From JBGCEZ01 sp045106735 (lineage in GTDB: Bacteria > Planctomycetota > Phycisphaerae > Phycisphaerales > SM1A02): a stretch of 55,914 nucleotides of DNA. Positions 1 to 9,265 of the stretch are shown here, piece after piece. Each line of letters begins with the position of its first letter. Positions within the stretch are counted from its first letter, which is position 1. The notes below the pieces were generated by a model. That model was not told the origin of the DNA. It made no database searches and saw nothing but the letters and a program-made list of their open reading frames with translations. The translations under genes were made by a program, and so were the position numbers. Location of the stretch: positions 1 through 55,914 of the forward strand of contig JBGCEZ010000048.1 of assembly GCA_045106735.1 (NCBI GenBank), in the 5' to 3' direction.

Positions 1-1
1 G

Positions 2-118
2 ATCTGCGACGCGAACAACGGGGTCGCCGACCTGCTCGAGTATCCCGCCGCCGAAGCGAACGATCGTGGCAACGGCGTGATACAGGTCATGGCCGAGACG
101 GCTGAGGCTGATGGGTAA
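2..118 (+). CDS. C-terminal fragment of an unidentified protein (5' end outside window)
   Basis: An open frame runs from the left edge to a TAA at 116-118, giving 38 residues with no internal stop and ending ...MAETAEADG. The composition (acidic, Ala-rich, short helix-like tail) and normal GC-rich third positions fit the end of a real gene, but 38 residues are too few to assign a family. It ends 333 bases before the next gene on the same strand. Confidence 0.4.
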   Translation: MCDANNGVADLLEYPAAEANDRGNGVIQVMAETAEADG

Positions 119-451
119 GAACGGCGGGCCGGGCTGACGGCCGGGCAGGCAGGGTGGCCGGCGGCGGGCTCGGCTGACCGGGGGGCTGACCACGGGGACT
201 GGCCACGGCGGCTGGCGGAATGGTTGACCACCGGAGTCGACGTCCGAAGTTGGCAACCGAAGCTGACGGCAGAGGTCCGGCATCGGCCGGGGCCCCGTCA
301 GAAACCGCTTGCTGGTCCTTCAAAGCAGTCGCTCCCAGCGGTATTCTGCGTGTTCACGCCCTGGCGGCAGAGCCCAGCGATGGCTCGGCCGGGGCGCCGG
401 GGATCCGCGCCTCCGGCCTGAACGCAGCGGACCGGGACGACGGGGGCACCA
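119..451. other. Intergenic region with no recognisable gene
   Basis: The stretch is GC-rich with loose repeats of ggctgac/cgggc words between about 130 and 220. No convincing coding frame, RNA or hairpin was seen. It should hold the promoter of the zinc-ribbon gene at 452, but no clear -35/-10 pair stands out. A G-rich tract (cgggggc) a few bases before the ATG at 452 can act as its ribosome binding site. Confidence 0.4.
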
Positions 452-1417
452 ATGAGCGATGGCATTGCGGCGGAACGTGGGCAGAAGGTCTGCGTGCTGT
501 GTGGGGCGGACTGCGCGGGGCAGCCGCGGATCAAGGATCCGCGCGGACGCTACTACCACAAAGCTTGCCACGAACAGGCGGCCCGGGAGCGGGCGATGCC
601 GTCGAGTGCGCCGGTTGATCTCTACGCCGCGGCGGCAGTGACGTCGGCCGCCGCCGCTCCGCCGGCATTCGATGACGGTCCGTCGTTTCTGGATGACATT
701 CTGCCGTCCACGCCCTCGCACGCGGCGGCGGCGGCGGGCGTCTGTCCGAACTGCGGCGGCGGGTTCGCGCCCTCGGCCGTGGTCTGCACTTCATGTGGGT
801 TCGACACGCGCCGCGGGACCGCCGCCCACACGCGCACGCTCAAGGCCAAGAAGCTGCCGCGCGCCGCGGGGGCGCGCCCGAGCCACCGGGGCGGCGGCGG
901 GTTCTTCAGCTCGTCCATTGGCGTGTTCGCTTCGATGGTGTTCGTGGGCGCGGCGTTTTCCATCGTCGCCGTGGCCGGTTCCGGCATCGGCCTGCTCATG
1001 GCGTCGGTCGCGCTGCTTGTCCTCGCGTTGGCCGTGCTCGCCGCACTCCTGTGGACGGTGATTGAGGCGTTTTCTGAAGGTCAGACGGGGTGGGGCGTCG
1101 TGAACCTGATCGGCCTGTTCGTGACCGCCATTCCCAATCTGATCTACGTGTTCGTCAACGACGTGGACCCGCGCTTGCGGGGCTTGCTGCCGGGGGCCCT
1201 TCTCGGGTACGCGATGCTCATCGTGACGATTCTGTTCGGCGTGGTGCTCCCAGAAGCCATGCAGATGGCCGAGGACGAAGCACTCGGCCGGCAAGTCTTG
1301 GACCGCCCGTTCGACGGCCAGTTCAATGGCGGATCGGCCGGGGAAGCGCCGAACGGATCGGCGCCCGCATTCGGTGCACCGGCAGGCTCGCCCGGCGGAC
1401 AGAACTTCGGGCCCTGA
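452..1417 (+). CDS. Membrane protein with two N-terminal zinc ribbons
   Basis: The 321-residue product starts with a CxxC...HxxC-type element (CVLCGADC near residue 14, then YYHKACHEQ near 40), followed by a flexible Ala/Pro linker and a second ribbon, CPNCGGGF...CTSCGFDTR, around residues 97-120. Two or more hydrophobic stretches follow (about 155-205 and 215-280), so the C-terminal half is membrane-embedded, with a Gly/Ala/Pro-rich tail. Planctomycetes encode many such ribbon-plus-membrane proteins and their role is not known; the ribbons probably sit in the cytoplasm and bind protein or nucleic acid. Start: ATG at 452 after a G-rich Shine-Dalgarno. No enzyme motif was seen. Confidence 0.8.
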   Translation: MSDGIAAERGQKVCVLCGADCAGQPRIKDPRGRYYHKACHEQAARERAMPSSAPVDLYAAAAVTSAAAAPPAFDDGPSFLDDILPSTPSHAAAAAGVCPNCGGGFAPSAVVCTSCGFDTRRGTAAHTRTLKAKKLPRAAGARPSHRGGGGFFSSSIGVFASMVFVGAAFSIVAVAGSGIGLLMASVALLVLALAVLAALLWTVIEAFSEGQTGWGVVNLIGLFVTAIPNLIYVFVNDVDPRLRGLLPGALLGYAMLIVTILFGVVLPEAMQMAEDEALGRQVLDRPFDGQFNGGSAGEAPNGSAPAFGAPAGSPGGQNFGP

Positions 1418-1454
1418 CGGGTCGGGGCGCGGGCCCCGGGTTGGCCCGAGTCTT

Positions 1455-1494
1455 GCGCGTGTGTTGGTGCGTATGTTAGCGCGTGTGTTGGTGC
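1455..1494. repeat. Two-copy 16-nt direct repeat, period 24
   Basis: The 16-mer gcgcgtgtgttggtgc occurs at 1455-1470 and again, identical, at 1479-1494, separated by 8 nt. It lies just downstream of the zinc-ribbon membrane gene. It is one of many short repeats in spacers of this window. Confidence 0.75.
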
Positions 1495-1721
1495 CCTTGT
1501 CGACGCGTGCGCCGGCGCGTGGTCAAGGCGTGGGCGGCTCGCGATCGGCCTGCACGTGGTCCACGTCGTCCCGCGGCCAACCCGCATCAAGCCAGCCGCG
1601 GACGGCACCATCAACGGCAGCGCGGAACGCGTTCGGGTACCGTGCGGCGGCGATACGGTTCGAGCCCCCGGTCCGTTGCGGCTGGCCCGCTCGGCTGGAT
1701 GTTGCCCCCGGAGACGCCGCC

Positions 1722-2795
1722 GTGCCCCAGTTTTTGTTGTCGTCCGGATCGATGCTGTTGGCGGTCCTTGCTGCCGTCGCCCTGACCGGTTGCCACCGCG
1801 TGCGCACCACCGAGGTCCCCGGCCTGAAGTTCCAGGGCGGGCATCTGCAGGCATCGGAGATTGCGTTCGATCCGACCTTGCCATTGGAGATTGATGTTCC
1901 GCGCGGCAACCTGCGGGTGCGCGGGACCCCGCCGAGCGTGGCGGCCATGTCGGCGGCCGGCGCCAGTCGGCCCGGCATCGCCCCGGAGCCCGGCGCGGTG
2001 CGGGCGTCGGTGGATACCAACGTCGAACGACTCAGCCGCATCGAGTTTCGGGCGCAGCCGCCGTACCAGGGCTATCAGCGCGATCCCGGCGTGGAATCGG
2101 GAGCGCCGCTCGGGACAGTTGAGGAGCGACTGGCCGACGACGCGCGCGCTCGCGCGGCCGGCAACGCCGCGGCGGTGTCCGACGACGCCCGGCGCATCGC
2201 TGGCAGCGGACTCGCCGCCTTGACCGGACGGCTCGTGGTGCAAGCGGACATTCGCGTTCGCGACCGCACACTCAACCGGACCGCCGCCCGCAACGCCAAC
2301 GCGTCCGTCGTGTTGGTGCGCGAAACCGACCGGCAGGTCCTGCGGCTGGCCGGCGGCGGTTCCGCATCCAATGAGTTGGACGAAGCAGATCTGGTCGTGT
2401 GGATCGACGCGCCGCTACCGCAGTTGCTGGTGCGCACCGGGCAAGGCGTCGTGGAAGTCCACGGCGTGCAGGCCGAACTCGATGTCGTGGCCCGCGATGG
2501 CGCGGTGACCGTGACCGCCCACCGCGGTTCGGTGCGGGCGTGGAGTGGCCGAGGCGATGTGGACGTGCGGGCCGATGGTCTGGCGATCGTGGCCCGGGCC
2601 GACCGCGGCCAGGTCACCGCATCCTGGTTCGAGCCGCCGCGGATGGTGGACCTCAGCGCGTCGGAAGCGATCCATGTCCCGCCGTCGATCGAAGACGTGC
2701 CCGACCGCCGGCATGCGTCCGAGCCCGGCCACCGCGTGTGGGCCCAGCTCGAGGGGGACATGCATCGGACGTTCGAGCCGCCGGAGGGGAAGTGA
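1722..2795 (+). CDS. Lipoprotein with DUF4097-like beta-strand C-terminal region
   Basis: GTG at 1722 is chosen because GGAG lies 8 nt upstream and because it gives a textbook lipoprotein signal: a hydrophobic run ending LTGC with the lipidated Cys at residue 24. The next in-frame start is the ATG at 1752. The 357-residue protein has a long mixed segment, then from about residue 215 a series of short alternating strands (LLVRTGQGVVEVHGV..., AVTVTAHRGSVRAWSG, DVDVRADGLAIVARADRGQVTA) resembling the ladder of DUF4097 'putative adhesin' proteins. The downstream lipoprotein at 3092 has a much more regular version, so the two are probably related envelope proteins. No catalytic motif. Predicted to be anchored in an envelope membrane facing the periplasm. 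Confidence 0.75.
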   Translation: MPQFLLSSGSMLLAVLAAVALTGCHRVRTTEVPGLKFQGGHLQASEIAFDPTLPLEIDVPRGNLRVRGTPPSVAAMSAAGASRPGIAPEPGAVRASVDTNVERLSRIEFRAQPPYQGYQRDPGVESGAPLGTVEERLADDARARAAGNAAAVSDDARRIAGSGLAALTGRLVVQADIRVRDRTLNRTAARNANASVVLVRETDRQVLRLAGGGSASNELDEADLVVWIDAPLPQLLVRTGQGVVEVHGVQAELDVVARDGAVTVTAHRGSVRAWSGRGDVDVRADGLAIVARADRGQVTASWFEPPRMVDLSASEAIHVPPSIEDVPDRRHASEPGHRVWAQLEGDMHRTFEPPEGK

Positions 2796-3091
2796 CGGCT
2801 GGCGGTTGGTGGAACGCTCGCCCTTGGAGCCCCATCCGCGCCGTCGACCCGAACATCATCCAATCGTCGGAGGATTCGTCGGCGTTTGCCGGCCAGTCAA
2901 TGAAATCAGCCGCGATTCGTTCCCAACGTGATGGTCCCGGGGCTGATTCGTGCACTTGCGACCACGCCAGCGGCTCGATCCATTTCGGCCCGCGCTCGCT
3001 GGCCCACTCCCGCCGACCGGTCACTGCCGACCAAAGCGATCTCGTCCGACCCGACCCGACCCGCTCGCCCAGCCCTGGAGGCCTCCCCGCC

Positions 3092-4078
3092 ATGATGTCC
3101 ACCGATGCCCTTGCCGTGCTCCGCTCGACCCGCCGGTCCACGCTGCTTCGTTGGCCGGCGGCCATCCTGACCGCGGCCGCTTCGCTGGCCCTCGCCGGCT
3201 GCGGCGTGGTCGGGCACCAAGCGTCGCACACGGTCAGCTACGGGGCGGTCGGGCCGGAATCCGGCTTGATCGGCACGATGGACCTGGAGGCCGACGAGTC
3301 GGCGGAGTTTGATTCGAGCTTCGACGTCGGCATGGTCACCGACCTGGACGTCAGCACCCGCAACGGCAAGATCACCGTCACCGTCGATCCCGAGATCGAG
3401 TCGATGCTGATCACCGCGACGTTCAAGGCCAAGTCCACCGATGCCGCTTCGGCCAACGCCCGCGTCCGTGCCGCGAGCATCGACCTGGACGAGCTTGGCG
3501 ACGGCAAGATCCGCCTCGCGCCGGAAATGCCCGGAGGCTGGAAAAACGGCGATGGCGCCAGCTTTGATATCCGCGTCCCCGGTCCAACGGCCCTGAACGC
3601 TCGCACCAGCAATGGGCGCGTCACGGCGAACGGCCCCGTCGGTCCCATCACCGTTGCCACTTCCAACGGCCGCATCACGCTCGACGGCACGCTCGGTGCG
3701 GCCAGCCTCTCGACCAGCAACGGCCGCGTCACGGTCGTGGATCACCTCGGTCCGCTCCAGGCGACGACGAGCAACGGCGCGATGGACATCCGACTGCACG
3801 ATGAGAGCTCGGAGTCGGTGACCCTTCGCACGAGCAATGGGGCGGTCTCGCTCGTGGTCGGCCAAGCGTTCGGCGGCGATCTGACCGCCACCACCAGCAA
3901 CGGCTCGATGAGTGTGGACGGCTTTGCCGGAACGCTTGATGACGTCAAGATTGAACGCCGCCGCGCCCACATCGTGATGCCGGGCAAGGCCAGCTCGACG
4001 GTGCGAACGAGCAATGGCAGCGTGAAGCTGACGCGGCGGGCCGCGGCGACCGCCGGCAGCGGTTCCAGCGCCGGCTGA
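3092..4078 (+). CDS. DUF4097-family lipoprotein with TSNG beta-ladder repeats
   Basis: The 328-residue protein has an N-terminal signal ending LAGC (Cys37 as the lipidated residue). After a first domain with TRNGKITVTV at residues 89-98, the C-terminal half carries seven TSNG turns at 172, 190, 208, 226, 247, 268 and 306, mostly 18-21 residues apart and each followed by a short beta strand (RVTAN, RITLDG, RVTVV, AMDIR, AVSLV, SMSVD, SVKLT). This is the pattern of DUF4097 'putative adhesin' proteins, which fold as stacked beta strands; their function is unsettled. Two ATGs (3092 and 3095) lie 10-13 nt after GGAGG at 3077-3081; the first is used here. It lies 296 bases after the preceding lipoprotein gene on the same strand. 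Confidence 0.88.
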   Translation: MMSTDALAVLRSTRRSTLLRWPAAILTAAASLALAGCGVVGHQASHTVSYGAVGPESGLIGTMDLEADESAEFDSSFDVGMVTDLDVSTRNGKITVTVDPEIESMLITATFKAKSTDAASANARVRAASIDLDELGDGKIRLAPEMPGGWKNGDGASFDIRVPGPTALNARTSNGRVTANGPVGPITVATSNGRITLDGTLGAASLSTSNGRVTVVDHLGPLQATTSNGAMDIRLHDESSESVTLRTSNGAVSLVVGQAFGGDLTATTSNGSMSVDGFAGTLDDVKIERRRAHIVMPGKASSTVRTSNGSVKLTRRAAATAGSGSSAG

Positions 4079-4288
4079 GGGACGCGGCATTCGCACGGTC
4101 CGCTCGGCGTGAGCCCGGCAGCCTGGCGGCCCGTCAGCCTGATCGCCGCGAGTCGGTCAGCCGGTCAGCTTCCAACGAACACCACCGGCCGCTTCCCACC
4201 ATGGGGGCGTCCGGTTTTCGTTGCTGGGTCGTGTGGGCGGGTGGCGAGGGTGGGGTTTGCTCGCGGGGCACGCGCCGCGCGCGATGCA

Positions 4289-4966
4289 TCAGTTGCCCAC
4301 GCGCTTCAGCGTCATCGCCCGGAAGTTCCGTCCCTCGACCTTGAACTTGCGTTCGAAATTCGTGCCGACGAGTTCGCCTTCGCCGGCCGAGGCCGGCCGC
4401 ACGAATGCTTCGCGGGTGAAGAGTCCGGCGTCGACCGCGCGGGCCGCGTGCTCCACGTACCACTCCCAAAGATCGTCGTGGTCGGTGACGATCCGCAGCT
4501 CGCCTTCCGGCTGCAGGATGCGGTGGAATTGTGGAAGCGTTTCGTCTTGCACGACGCGCCGCTTGTGGTGGCGGGCCTTGGGCCACGGGTCGCTGAAGTA
4601 GAGGTGGATCACCGCCGCGACCGCCGGCTTCATGCGCCAGCGGATCACTTCCACCGCGTCGGCGTGCAGCATGCGCACGTTGGCCAGCTGGTGGCGGCGG
4701 GCCCGGTCGGCGGCAAACCGCGTGAACTCGCCGGCGTGCTCGACGCCCAGGAAGTTCGTGTCCGGTTCCAGGACCGCTTGCTGCACCAGGAAGGTGCCCT
4801 TGCCGGCCCCGATTTCCAGTTCGAACCGTCGCTCGGGATGTTCGAACCAATCGCGCGGGTCGAAGTTGGGGGCTTCGCCCGGGGCCGGGAGCGGCGGGAG
4901 GTCATCGTGGTTGAGACCCCAGCCGTCGATATCCAATTCGCGTCCGCGGGAGATGCCGAAACTCAT
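4289..4966 (-). CDS. trmB: tRNA (guanine-N7-)-methyltransferase
   Basis: The 225-residue product is a full-length TrmB, which transfers a methyl group from S-adenosylmethionine to G46 in the variable loop of many tRNAs. Visible motifs are the SAM-binding ELEIGAGKGTFL (about 49-60), the acidic GVEHAGEF, the family hallmark YFSDPWPK (123-130), VTDHDDLWEWY and the C-terminal GTNFERKFKVEGR that closes over the substrate. ATG at 4966. It is a cytoplasmic housekeeping enzyme. It points toward the DUF4097 lipoprotein gene (convergent) and is followed upstream on the same strand by the nitroreductase-fold gene at 5054, 87 nt away. Nothing is missing. Confidence 0.95.
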   Translation of the reverse strand: MSFGISRGRELDIDGWGLNHDDLPPLPAPGEAPNFDPRDWFEHPERRFELEIGAGKGTFLVQQAVLEPDTNFLGVEHAGEFTRFAADRARRHQLANVRMLHADAVEVIRWRMKPAVAAVIHLYFSDPWPKARHHKRRVVQDETLPQFHRILQPEGELRIVTDHDDLWEWYVEHAARAVDAGLFTREAFVRPASAGEGELVGTNFERKFKVEGRNFRAMTLKRVGN

Positions 4967-5053
4967 GGCCCGAGTGTAACGAGCCGCCGCGGTGAAACTC
5001 GCGGCCGGGGTGTGTCCGGGGTGTGGCCGGCGCGGGCGGCCTCCGGCGAACCG

Positions 5054-5731
5054 TCAGCCTTCGCCGCGGTCCACCACCAGGATCTCGTCGAGCGGCTTGC
5101 GGTCGAGTTCGGGGACCACGCAGTCGTCGGCCGGATAACCGATGGGCAGGAGCAGGTAGGGCCGCTCGTACTCGGGACGTCCGAGGACTTCGGCCAGGAA
5201 CTTCATCGGGCTGGGCGTGTGGGTGAGCGTGCTGAGCCCAGCGTTGTGGATCGCGCTGATCAGCATGCCGGTGGCGATGCCGACGGACTCATTTACGTAG
5301 TAGACCTGGTCGCTGTCGGCGTCCGGCCGGTCGTCCCGCACGAGCTTGAAGACCACGATCAGCCAGGGGCAGACTTCCAGATACGGCTTTTCCGAGTTGG
5401 TGCCGAACGGGGCCAGGTCTTGCAGCCACCGTTCGCTGGCTCGCCCGCTGTAAAAGGCCTTCTCCTCTTCTTCCGCCGCCACCCGGACCTGCCGTTTGAT
5501 CTCGGGATCCTGCACCGCGACGAATCGCCACGGCTGTTTATGGGCGCCGCTGGGGGCGGTGCCGGCGGTGGCCACGATGTTCTCGATCACCGTGCGTTCG
5601 ACCGGGCGGTCGCTGAAGAACCGCACGCTCCGGCGAGCCTGCATCATGGCGAGCATCTGGGCCGAGGCTTCGGTCGGCGAGCAGCCGGGGTCGTACGGGG
5701 TGAACGGGACGAACGTCTGAGATTCGGCCAT
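5054..5731 (-). CDS. Iodotyrosine deiodinase-like flavoprotein (nitroreductase fold)
   Basis: The 225-residue protein has the FMN-binding signature RRSVRFF (33-39) and SGAHKQPWRF (61-70) and aligns from memory along most of its length with animal iodotyrosine deiodinase (IYD). The three residues that bind the amino-acid part of iodotyrosine in human IYD (Glu157, Tyr161, Lys182) have counterparts here at the same spacing: Glu90, Tyr94 and Lys115. The family is FMN-dependent and reductively dehalogenates mono- and diiodotyrosine; bacterial members are known. ATG at 5731 is preceded by GGAG with 6-nt spacing, so the longer upstream frame is not used. The C-terminus GYPADD...ELDRKPLDEILVV also matches IYD. 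Another NADH/flavin oxidoreductase activity remains possible. Confidence 0.88.
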   Translation of the reverse strand: MAESQTFVPFTPYDPGCSPTEASAQMLAMMQARRSVRFFSDRPVERTVIENIVATAGTAPSGAHKQPWRFVAVQDPEIKRQVRVAAEEEEKAFYSGRASERWLQDLAPFGTNSEKPYLEVCPWLIVVFKLVRDDRPDADSDQVYYVNESVGIATGMLISAIHNAGLSTLTHTPSPMKFLAEVLGRPEYERPYLLLPIGYPADDCVVPELDRKPLDEILVVDRGEG

Positions 5732-5990
5732 GGGAAGCTCCGGCGCGGGCGGGCGGGCGAGCGATTGGGTGCGAGTGCGAAGGCGGGCGAGGGAATTCGG
5801 GCCGCCGAGCGTAGCGTCCGGTGGCGGGGCAGGCGGGGCAGGCGTCATCGCCGCCACGCGCTTCTGTCCGCATCCAACGCGGCTCGGGGGCACAGTCTTC
5901 CCGCCGAGCGCTGCGTTCTGGGGCTCGGGCCGGCATCGACGGCCGGCCGCGCGGCTCGGGCGGTGGTCTCTCGGCCGGCCCCCCTCGGCG

Positions 5991-6536
5991 TCAGTCTTCT
6001 GGCCGGTCTTGGCCGCACTCTGGGCAGCGGCGCAGTTGACCCTGGAGGTCGTAGCCGCACTCAGTGCAGAACTGCCTGGCGGTCTCGGCGAGCAGCCAGT
6101 CGTTTCGGTCCGCCCATCGGACCAGGCCGTCGGCGACGGCAATGGGCACGATGCCACTCAGGGCGTAGAAGACGGCCACGCGGGCGACGGACGTGATGGT
6201 CGCAGCGCTGGCGGAGTGGACGAGCAATCCCAGTGGCAGGAGGACCGACAGCATCACGATGGTCCCGGCCAGGAAGGCGCTCGTCGATATTCTGGCCCGC
6301 TGTCGCGGCGATACGGGGGGCTGGTCGCTCAGGATCGTGGACGTGGCGACCCAGATCCCGATCACGGGCATCGGCGACAGCAGGAGCATCAACAGCGGGC
6401 CCCCGGGGACGCTGGCCGGGAGTCCCAGCCGGCTGAGGAACGCGAACGAGAGCGTCGTCGCCCCGAACGAGAAAACGACGCCGCTCCAGTAGAAGAGGTA
6501 GAGCAGCGTCCGGTGGATGGTGGCGGTGTGCGGCAC
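5991..6536 (-). CDS. Membrane protein with C-terminal zinc ribbon
   Basis: The 181-residue protein has about four hydrophobic segments (roughly 10-35, 45-65, 88-108, 118-135) and ends in a CTECGYDLQGQLRRCPECG ribbon (about 156-174). The CxECGYDL...CPECG tail is very common in Phycisphaerae membrane proteins of unknown role; the ribbon probably faces the cytoplasm. The frame opens with a GTG at 6536 without an obvious Shine-Dalgarno, so the true start is uncertain. It is divergent from the large secreted protein at 6894. Confidence 0.75.
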   Translation of the reverse strand: MPHTATIHRTLLYLFYWSGVVFSFGATTLSFAFLSRLGLPASVPGGPLLMLLLSPMPVIGIWVATSTILSDQPPVSPRQRARISTSAFLAGTIVMLSVLLPLGLLVHSASAATITSVARVAVFYALSGIVPIAVADGLVRWADRNDWLLAETARQFCTECGYDLQGQLRRCPECGQDRPED

Positions 6537-6893
6537 GGGAGGCGTGGTGGTTGGAGTCAGATTGACGTTGTGATTGGCGGTCCGGCATCACATGATGACC
6601 TGCCGGCGGTGCGTCTGCGGGCTCGGCTGGCACCAGCTTCCGGTCGGATCGGCCATGGCTTGGCGGCGGTCCGAGCGGCGTCTTCATTCGCCGCGGTCGT
6701 TGGGCTGGGCTATTCGTGGGCCACTCGTGGGCGATTCACGGGCTGTTCTTGGGAGTTCATGTTCGATCGTGCGGGTATCGGCCTGGATCACGCGAGAACA
6801 TGCGGCCATCTTGCGGTGCTTGCCCCGGCTGTCGGCGTTCGCCCAGACGACGAGACGATGAGATTCAGCACGAAGAACAGGAGACGCGAGCTC
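6537..6893. other. Divergent intergenic region with an 11-nt degenerate repeat
   Basis: This 357-nt gap separates two divergent genes and should hold both promoters, although no clear promoter pair could be read. At 6709-6752 there are four tandem degenerate 11-mers of the form gctattcgtgg. An in-frame ATG at 6858 could extend the downstream gene, but AGGAG at 6879-6883 favours the ATG at 6894. Confidence 0.5.
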
Positions 6894-9218
6894 ATGGGTG
6901 CACCGACGAGTCACGGCATCGGATCACGAATTCGCCTTGCCGCCGGCGTTCTGGCCGTCACCGGGGGGCTGCTGGCCACGCCGATGGCCGCCGCTCGGCA
7001 GGCGCCATCCGATGCTCCGATCTGGCTGGAGCAGTTTCCGCGGCCGGTTTCACGAGCGAATGCCGCGACCTGGTACCGGCGGGCCATGGAAGAAGGCCTC
7101 GAAATCGCCCGGTCCGACCGAATGGCCATCGCCGATTGGGACGGACAGGGGCCGCCGCCTCCGAACATCGAGCGCGCGCTGGGCCGGATCGGCCCGTTCC
7201 TCGATCTGGTTCGCGCCGGGACCCGCCGGAATCGCTGCACTTGGGGGTTCGACCTGGACCAGGGCCCCGAGCTCATGTTGCCCCACCTGAATGAACTGCG
7301 TTTTGCCGGGCGGGCCCTCGCGGCCGAGGGGGCGATCGCCCTGGCCGACACCAACGGGCCCGCGCTCGTCGAGTCCATCGTCGCCATCGACCAGTTGGCC
7401 GCCCACACGTCGGGCGATGGCGTGCTGATTTCGTCGCTCGTGGCGATGGCGATCAACCGGCTCGGCGACCGCTTGGTGGATCGCGGCATGCGCCGCGGCC
7501 TGATCGACGCGGCCGGCGCGGCGCGGCTCGCGGACTCCAGTCGGCGATTCGCGACCCCGGGCGGTTTCGGCGTGCCGGGTGCGCTGCGCGGCGAAGCGAC
7601 ATTGCTCGTCGGTTGGTTCGAGAATCAGGTGCAAGCCGGGCCGGAAGCGCGCCGTGAACTTGGCGAGATGTTGGAGATGCTTGGCGAGACGGCCTCGATC
7701 CAGGAGCGACTGAACGCCGGTGAAGATCGATTGGTGTTGCAGGATGCGGCCCGGATGCGCGAAGTCTTGAACGACGCGGCGGATCTCGCCCAGTTGCCGC
7801 CGAGCGATGCCGTACAAGAAGACATTGACGCGCTCTCCGCCAAGGTCGTGGCGGGGGAAGCCGGCGATCTTGCGACCACGCTCATGGCCAGTTTCGAGCG
7901 GGTCATCTTGGGCCGAGATCGTGCGATGGCCACGGCCGCCGATCGAGTGGAGACGCTTGAGCAGGCGGCGCAGGGCGAACTTGCGGTACCACTCGATGCG
8001 GCCGCGCACTATCAGATCGCAATGCGCCGCTGGTTGGCGATTGATCCGGCGGTGCGGTTGGACGTGCTCAGCCCCGCGGTCAACGCGGTGGCCGATTCAA
8101 CTGCCAACCCGGTCGCCAGCCCGACTGCGAGTCCGGCCAACAGCTTGGGCGCGGGCGAGGGCCCGGATGCACCCGAAACACACGCCGGATCCGCGGCTGA
8201 AGCCGTGGCCGCGACCGCGGCGGCAGTGGACGCCGTACTCGACGCCGTGGTCGCGGGCGCCGCGGCCTCGTCATTCGACGCACCGTCGTTGCGGACCCGG
8301 ACCGACTCTCTCGTCCTGCCCGCGTGGACCGGCGTGATGGCCGAACTCTCCGTGGTGCTGCGTCACAAGATTGCGGCGCATGAGCAAGCGTGGGGCGCGG
8401 CCGATGATCCAGCGGCTCGCGCATCCATCGCGGCGGCCGGCGACCGATTGGTCACCGCGGCGATCGGTTTGGCCGCAGATCTTGGCGGGGCTGATGTTCC
8501 GGCGGCGTCGACGCTGGCCGGCGTGCACCTGGAATCACTGGTCAACGCCTGGCCGGCGTCCATCGGCCAGCAATCTCGCGAACTTGGCGACGACGCCGCG
8601 ATCGCGCGTGACGCGGCGGTGGCCCGCTTGCGAGCGCAGTCTGGTCTTGGATTCGCCGCGTCGGTCGAGCGATTGGATGTGCCGGCGGCGCAGGCGGTGT
8701 CCGACGTCCGTGCGGTGCGCGCGGGGTCCGTGCCGGCCAATGCGTTCCACGACGCGGAGTCCGCAGCAGACCTCTTGCCGCGTGGATCGGACGAGCGCAT
8801 GGCGCTCCTGATGGCTTTGGAACGCGTGGCCGGAGCCGTGGGGACGCCGCTGGTCGGCCCCGCGCCGGTCACCGATGCCCCGGCCGCCGACGGCGTGCAG
8901 GATCCTGCAACCGCGCCGGTCTTGTTGCCCGGCCACGAACGATTGGTGGACGTGGTGGCGCTGGTGCGGCTGCGGCGTGGTGCCGCGGCGCTGCGGGCGT
9001 TTGCCGCGGACGACACGATGGATCTGACGGTCTGGAGCGATCCGACGGTGCGGACGTTGAAGTTCGACGAGCGGGGCCGAGCGGCGGGCGAAGTCGTGCG
9101 GCGGGCGGTTCGCCTGGCCTCGGTTCGTGGCCAGGGAGTCGGCAATGGCCTTGAGGGCGATGCGGTCGCGCCGATCGACGGCACGCCGGACCGGGGAACG
9201 GAAAGCGGTACGGACTGA
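6894..9218 (+). CDS. Large secreted protein of unknown function
   Basis: The 774-residue protein begins with a signal peptide (MGAPTSHGIGSRIRLAAGV... cleaved near AAARQ). AGGAG lies 10 nt before ATG 6894, which decides the start. The N-terminal half (about 40-260) looks like a family seen in planctomycetes: a WYRRAMEEG-type helix, then a leucine-rich helical array (LNELRFAGRALAAEGAIALADTNGPAL...). The middle is interrupted by a low-complexity stretch, roughly residues 400-460, rich in Ala, Asn, Pro and Ser. The rest is mostly helical and Ala-rich. No catalytic signature, membrane segment or dockerin was seen. Its stop is 47 nt from the convergent zinc-ribbon gene. Confidence 0.75.
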   Translation: MGAPTSHGIGSRIRLAAGVLAVTGGLLATPMAAARQAPSDAPIWLEQFPRPVSRANAATWYRRAMEEGLEIARSDRMAIADWDGQGPPPPNIERALGRIGPFLDLVRAGTRRNRCTWGFDLDQGPELMLPHLNELRFAGRALAAEGAIALADTNGPALVESIVAIDQLAAHTSGDGVLISSLVAMAINRLGDRLVDRGMRRGLIDAAGAARLADSSRRFATPGGFGVPGALRGEATLLVGWFENQVQAGPEARRELGEMLEMLGETASIQERLNAGEDRLVLQDAARMREVLNDAADLAQLPPSDAVQEDIDALSAKVVAGEAGDLATTLMASFERVILGRDRAMATAADRVETLEQAAQGELAVPLDAAAHYQIAMRRWLAIDPAVRLDVLSPAVNAVADSTANPVASPTASPANSLGAGEGPDAPETHAGSAAEAVAATAAAVDAVLDAVVAGAAASSFDAPSLRTRTDSLVLPAWTGVMAELSVVLRHKIAAHEQAWGAADDPAARASIAAAGDRLVTAAIGLAADLGGADVPAASTLAGVHLESLVNAWPASIGQQSRELGDDAAIARDAAVARLRAQSGLGFAASVERLDVPAAQAVSDVRAVRAGSVPANAFHDAESAADLLPRGSDERMALLMALERVAGAVGTPLVGPAPVTDAPAADGVQDPATAPVLLPGHERLVDVVALVRLRRGAAALRAFAADDTMDLTVWSDPTVRTLKFDERGRAAGEVVRRAVRLASVRGQGVGNGLEGDAVAPIDGTPDRGTESGTD

Positions 9219-9265
9219 CGTGCTGGCGGCACTCGGGGCCGTCGGCTTCCGCCGTTCCCGCCTCC

